DNA of 64,000 nt, from NCBI RefSeq assembly GCF_900168295.1, contig NZ_FVZL01000014.1, forward strand, positions 34,709 to 98,708, in the 5' to 3' direction. The notes beneath the pieces are model-generated. The model ran no database searches and was not told where the DNA came from. It saw only the letters and a list, made by a program, of their open reading frames with translations. The stretch is from Arthrobacter sp. P2b (GTDB taxonomy: Bacteria > Actinomycetota > Actinomycetes > Actinomycetales > Micrococcaceae). Shown in pieces: positions 61,118 to 64,000 of the stretch (the first letter of the stretch is position 1; each line of letters opens with the position of its first letter). The position numbers and the translations under genes were made by a program.

Positions 61118-62716
61118 ATGGCCGCGGTTACGGTGGACGACATCCTCTCGGATCTCCCCCTGGGTTTCGCCAGCCTCATCCTGCGGCCCGGCCCGGCCGG
61201 CGCTGCCATCGAACGGTTCCTGATCCTGGACGCCGACGATGAAGCCGCCGACGCCGGTGGGGCCTTTGTCCTCCTGATCGGCGTGCGGGGCCGGTCAGCG
61301 TTGCCCGCGCTCCGCAGGCTCCTGCGGAACCCGCCGCCGGTGGTTGCCGTCAAAGGCAGCCGCGAAGACCTCGCCGAAGCCGAGGAACTGCTCCACGCCG
61401 CGGGTACCGGGCTGCTCGTGGTGGATCCGGGCGCCGACTGGGACCGGCTGCTGTCCATCGCCAAGGACCGCATCCAGCCGCCCAGCTACCAGAGCGAAGT
61501 CCTCACGCTGCTGGAAGAGGACCTTTTTGCCATCGCCCAGACCACGGCCCGGCTGACCTCAAGCCACGTTGTCATCGAGGATGCCGCCAACAAGGTCCTG
61601 GCCTACTCCACCGTCTCGAACGACATCGACGAGCTGCGGAAAGCCTCCATCCTGGCCCGGCGCGGGCCGCGGAAATACGAGCTGCTGCTCAAGGACCTTG
61701 GCGCCTACCGCGAACTTCACCGCACCCGGCTGCCGGTCCGTGTTCCGGCACGCCCGCAGGACGGGCTGCGGGAACGGGTTGCCATCACGCTCTTCGCCGG
61801 TGAGCGGATCATGGGCTACATCTGGCTGCAGGAAACCGGGGACGGCTTCGGGCCGGACGTCGACTATGTCCTCACCGGGTCCGCCGCCCGCGTTTCGGCC
61901 GAACTGATCCGCTACCGCAACCAGCAGTCGGTGCACATGCGCGAAGACCGCATTGTCCGGATCCTGTCCGGTCCGGCAGAGGCGGCAGCCAGCGCCCACA
62001 GCGAAAAGATCCCGGCGGAGCACCCGGCCGCGCTGATCCTGATTGGCATGTCCGACGCGCAGTCCCAGGCCGACGACGCCGCACTCAAGCACGGCGAACT
62101 TGCCAACCTCGCCTCCATCCATGCCGCTGCCTACAAGGCGTCCGCCGTCGTCGGGCAGTTCAACGGGGACACTGCCGTCATCGTCCCGGGCCTGCAGTCT
62201 GCAGCCGTGGAACCGGGGCTGCGCACGCTTGCCGAGGCCATCGTCCGCGACGCCCGCAAGCATCTGGGCATCAGTCCGTTCGCGGCCATCAGCCCCGTGG
62301 TGCCGAACCTGCTCACCATCCACTCGGCCACCCGCATCACCGAGGCCCTGCTGGCCTGCGTTGCCACGTCACCGGACGCCGCCGTGGCAACCGTGGACGA
62401 CTTCGAAGGCGAAATCCTGTTCCGCGAAGCCGTCACGAACTTCACCTCCTCGCCCTTCCGCCACCGCAGCCTGGCGGCGCTGCTCCAGGGGGACGCCGAA
62501 CTCGCCGAAACCCTGCGGGTGTACTTCGACGCGTCATTCGACGTTGCCGAGTGCGCACGGCGCCTGGCCCTTCACAAAAACACCGTCTACTACCGCGTCA
62601 GCAAGGCCGCCCGCTCCACAGGCCTGGACTTCGGCAACCCGCGCGACGCGCTGGTGGCCATGCTCCACCTCCAGGAATGGGCCGCTGCGCACAACGATCG
62701 TTCAGGCAGGAAATGA
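61118..62716 (+). CDS. PucR-family transcriptional regulator
   Basis: 532 residues. An N-terminal purine-catabolism-like sensory domain (about 1-120, VTVDDILSDLPLGFASLIL), a middle GAF/CdaR-like region (150-440), and a C-terminal PucR helix-turn-helix (about 470-525, FDVAECARRLALHKNTVYYRVSKAARSTGL). PucR proteins regulate nitrogen compound use. It overlaps the glutaminase gene (ATGA) and probably controls glutaminase and the amino-acid permease. Confidence 0.92.
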   Translation: MAAVTVDDILSDLPLGFASLILRPGPAGAAIERFLILDADDEAADAGGAFVLLIGVRGRSALPALRRLLRNPPPVVAVKGSREDLAEAEELLHAAGTGLLVVDPGADWDRLLSIAKDRIQPPSYQSEVLTLLEEDLFAIAQTTARLTSSHVVIEDAANKVLAYSTVSNDIDELRKASILARRGPRKYELLLKDLGAYRELHRTRLPVRVPARPQDGLRERVAITLFAGERIMGYIWLQETGDGFGPDVDYVLTGSAARVSAELIRYRNQQSVHMREDRIVRILSGPAEAAASAHSEKIPAEHPAALILIGMSDAQSQADDAALKHGELANLASIHAAAYKASAVVGQFNGDTAVIVPGLQSAAVEPGLRTLAEAIVRDARKHLGISPFAAISPVVPNLLTIHSATRITEALLACVATSPDAAVATVDDFEGEILFREAVTNFTSSPFRHRSLAALLQGDAELAETLRVYFDASFDVAECARRLALHKNTVYYRVSKAARSTGLDFGNPRDALVAMLHLQEWAAAHNDRSGRK

Positions 62717-63681
62717 CCACACTTCTCGAAGCGCCGCCCCTGGGCCCGCTGCTCGATGACATCGTCCGCAGCCACCGCCCCCGGCAGGAGTCCGGCACCG
62801 TCCCCACCAACATCCCGTTCCTGGCGAACGTGCCTTTCGACAGCTTCGGGATAGCCGTTGCCACCACCGGCGGCGAAGTCTTCAGCTCCGGCGACGCGTA
62901 CGTCCCCTTCTCCATCCAGAGCATCTCCAAGGTTTTTACGCTCGCCATGGCGCTCCAGGGGAGCAGCCCGGGAAGCCTCTGGACCCGGGTCCTGCGCGAA
63001 CCGTCCGGAACATCCTTCAACTCCCTGGTGCAGCTGGAGGTTGAGCACGGCATCCCGCGCAATCCCTTCATCAACGCGGGCGCGCTGGTGGTTACCGACC
63101 ACCTGATGGAAGAAACGTCCGACGCCGCCACGCAGCTTCTGCGGTTCGTCACCGGACAGGCGGGGAACCGTCAGTCAGTTTCCGGAATGGCAGGGTCCGG
63201 GGCAGCGGGACCCTTTATCGACGAGGCTGCCGCGGCCAGCGAGCTGGCCCGCAGCAGCCGCAACCTTGCCCTGGCCCACTTCCTGAAGGACTTCGGCAAC
63301 CTTCGGCGGCCGGCCGAAGCCGTGGTCCACAACTATGTCCGGCAGTGCTCCATCATGATGACCTGCGTTGAACTGGCCAGGGCTGGACTGTTCCTTGCCA
63401 ACAACGGCCAGGGCACGCAAGGAACCGTCCTGTCCAGGAGCGAGGCGAAACGGATCGGGTCCATCATGCTCACCTGCGGCATGTATGACGCCGCGGGCGA
63501 GTTCGCCTACCGTGTGGGCCTGCCCGGCAAAAGCGGCGTGGGCGGCGGCGTCCTGGTCATCGTCCCGGGCCAGTGCGCCATCTGCGTCTGGAGCCCGCGC
63601 CTGGACGCCAAGGGCAATTCCCTGGCCGGCACCGCGGCCCTGGCTGATCTTTCGGACCGCACCGGCTGGTCCGTCTTCTAG
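62713..63681 (+). CDS. glsA: Glutaminase (glsA family)
   Basis: 322 residues from ATG 62713 within the pucR stop. Hydrolyses glutamine to glutamate and ammonia. A beta-lactamase-like fold with the nucleophile S70 and general base K73 in FSIQSISKVF. Also INAGALVVTDH, SMVHNYVRQCSIMMTCVELARAG-type region (NYVRQCSIMMTC), LTCGMYDAAGEFAYRVGLPGKSGVGGG and the terminal WSPRLDAKGNSLAG. Followed 77 bases later by an amino-acid permease. Confidence 0.94.
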   Translation: MTTLLEAPPLGPLLDDIVRSHRPRQESGTVPTNIPFLANVPFDSFGIAVATTGGEVFSSGDAYVPFSIQSISKVFTLAMALQGSSPGSLWTRVLREPSGTSFNSLVQLEVEHGIPRNPFINAGALVVTDHLMEETSDAATQLLRFVTGQAGNRQSVSGMAGSGAAGPFIDEAAAASELARSSRNLALAHFLKDFGNLRRPAEAVVHNYVRQCSIMMTCVELARAGLFLANNGQGTQGTVLSRSEAKRIGSIMLTCGMYDAAGEFAYRVGLPGKSGVGGGVLVIVPGQCAICVWSPRLDAKGNSLAGTAALADLSDRTGWSVF

Positions 63682-63758
63682 GTTTCCCCCCCCGGCTGCA
63701 CTCCCCACAGCTTCTTTCCCCAACCAGCAGGATCTTCTCCGTATCGAAAGGATCACCC

Positions 63759-64000
63759 ATGCCCAACAACCCCAATGACGAGGTTGAGATTTCCCAGCTT
63801 GACGGCGGCCACGCCCATGCTTCCGAGTCGGCGTTGCATGCCGAGGACAAGGGTTACCACAAGAACCTCAAACCCCGGCAGGTCCAGATGATCGCGATCG
63901 GCGGCGCGATCGGTACCGGCCTGTTCCTGGGCGCCGGCGGGCGGCTGAACGCAGCGGGCCCGTCGCTGGTCATCGCGTACGCGGTCTGCGGATTCTTCGC
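63759..64000 (+). CDS. Amino-acid permease (APC family), 3' truncated by the window edge
   Basis: The first 80 residues are visible. A hydrophilic N-terminus, then LKPRQVQMIAIGGAIGTGLFLGAG, the diagnostic first helix of AAT/GABA-type permeases, and the start of helix 2. GAAAGGA precedes the ATG at 63759. Being downstream of glutaminase, it may import glutamine, asparagine or a related amino acid. Confidence 0.92.
   Translation, partial: MPNNPNDEVEISQLDGGHAHASESALHAEDKGYHKNLKPRQVQMIAIGGAIGTGLFLGAGGRLNAAGPSLVIAYAVCGFF

Overview
The window is high-GC DNA from an actinobacterium, most likely of the family Micrococcaceae (Arthrobacter / Pseudarthrobacter type). This is inferred from the proteasome activator Bpa ending in GQYL, a mycothiol-type maleylpyruvate isomerase, tRNA genes with no encoded CCA, frequent GTG/TTG starts, tightly overlapping operons and a c-di-AMP riboswitch ahead of a secreted transglycosylase. 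It looks like chromosome. No prophage, integrase, insertion sequence or CRISPR array is visible.

Layout. 0-11 kb: an aldo/keto reductase, Bpa, the pyruvate transporter CstA with its small partner YbdD, a PadR-controlled ABC exporter whose permease is cut by an in-frame TAG, a quinone oxidoreductase and tRNA-Ser(UGA). 11-27 kb: a 1509-residue secreted nuclease/5'-nucleotidase, an FAD protein, a prolyl oligopeptidase, an acetyltransferase, tRNA-Ser(GCU), an MFS transporter, a RecQ helicase with a phosphoribosyltransferase-like tail, and phosphomannomutase. 27-38 kb: an NsrR/flavohemoglobin nitric-oxide defence pair with clear palindromes, GTP-dependent PEP carboxykinase, tRNA-Arg(ACG), a flavin disulfide oxidoreductase, and a four-gene overlapping operon (degenerate ABC ATPase, YhgE/Pip-type protein, TetR, small membrane protein). 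38-46 kb: an orphan winged-helix regulator, a two-component system, the riboswitch and transglycosylase, uracil phosphoribosyltransferase and a PAP2 phosphatase. 46-54 kb: tRNA adenosine deaminase TadA, a three-gene cassette (dehydrogenase, altered pterin-synthase-like protein, glycosyltransferase), a DUF222/HNH protein, tRNA-Ser(CGA), and a MarR/MFS efflux pair.

54.6-61 kb is a complete-looking 3-hydroxybenzoate/gentisate catabolic locus. It holds an aromatic-acid transporter, an FAD hydroxylase, an IclR regulator, gentisate dioxygenase, mycothiol-type maleylpyruvate isomerase and a fumarylpyruvate hydrolase. Two TTCTG-N5-CAGAA palindromes, one at each divergent promoter, suggest one regulator controls both arms. 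The products, pyruvate and fumarate, fit with CstA and PEP carboxykinase elsewhere in the window. The right edge is a PucR regulator translationally coupled to a glutaminase, followed by an amino-acid permease that runs off the end.

Most genes belong to known families. The least ordinary items are the dehydrogenase/pterin-like/glycosyltransferase cassette with a lost metal ligand, the RecQ-phosphoribosyltransferase fusion, the TAG-split permease, the catalytically degenerate ABC ATPase in the YhgE operon, the orphan winged-helix protein with 20-nt-spaced repeats upstream, and several palindromic intergenic repeats. All calls come from reading the sequence; no database search was run.
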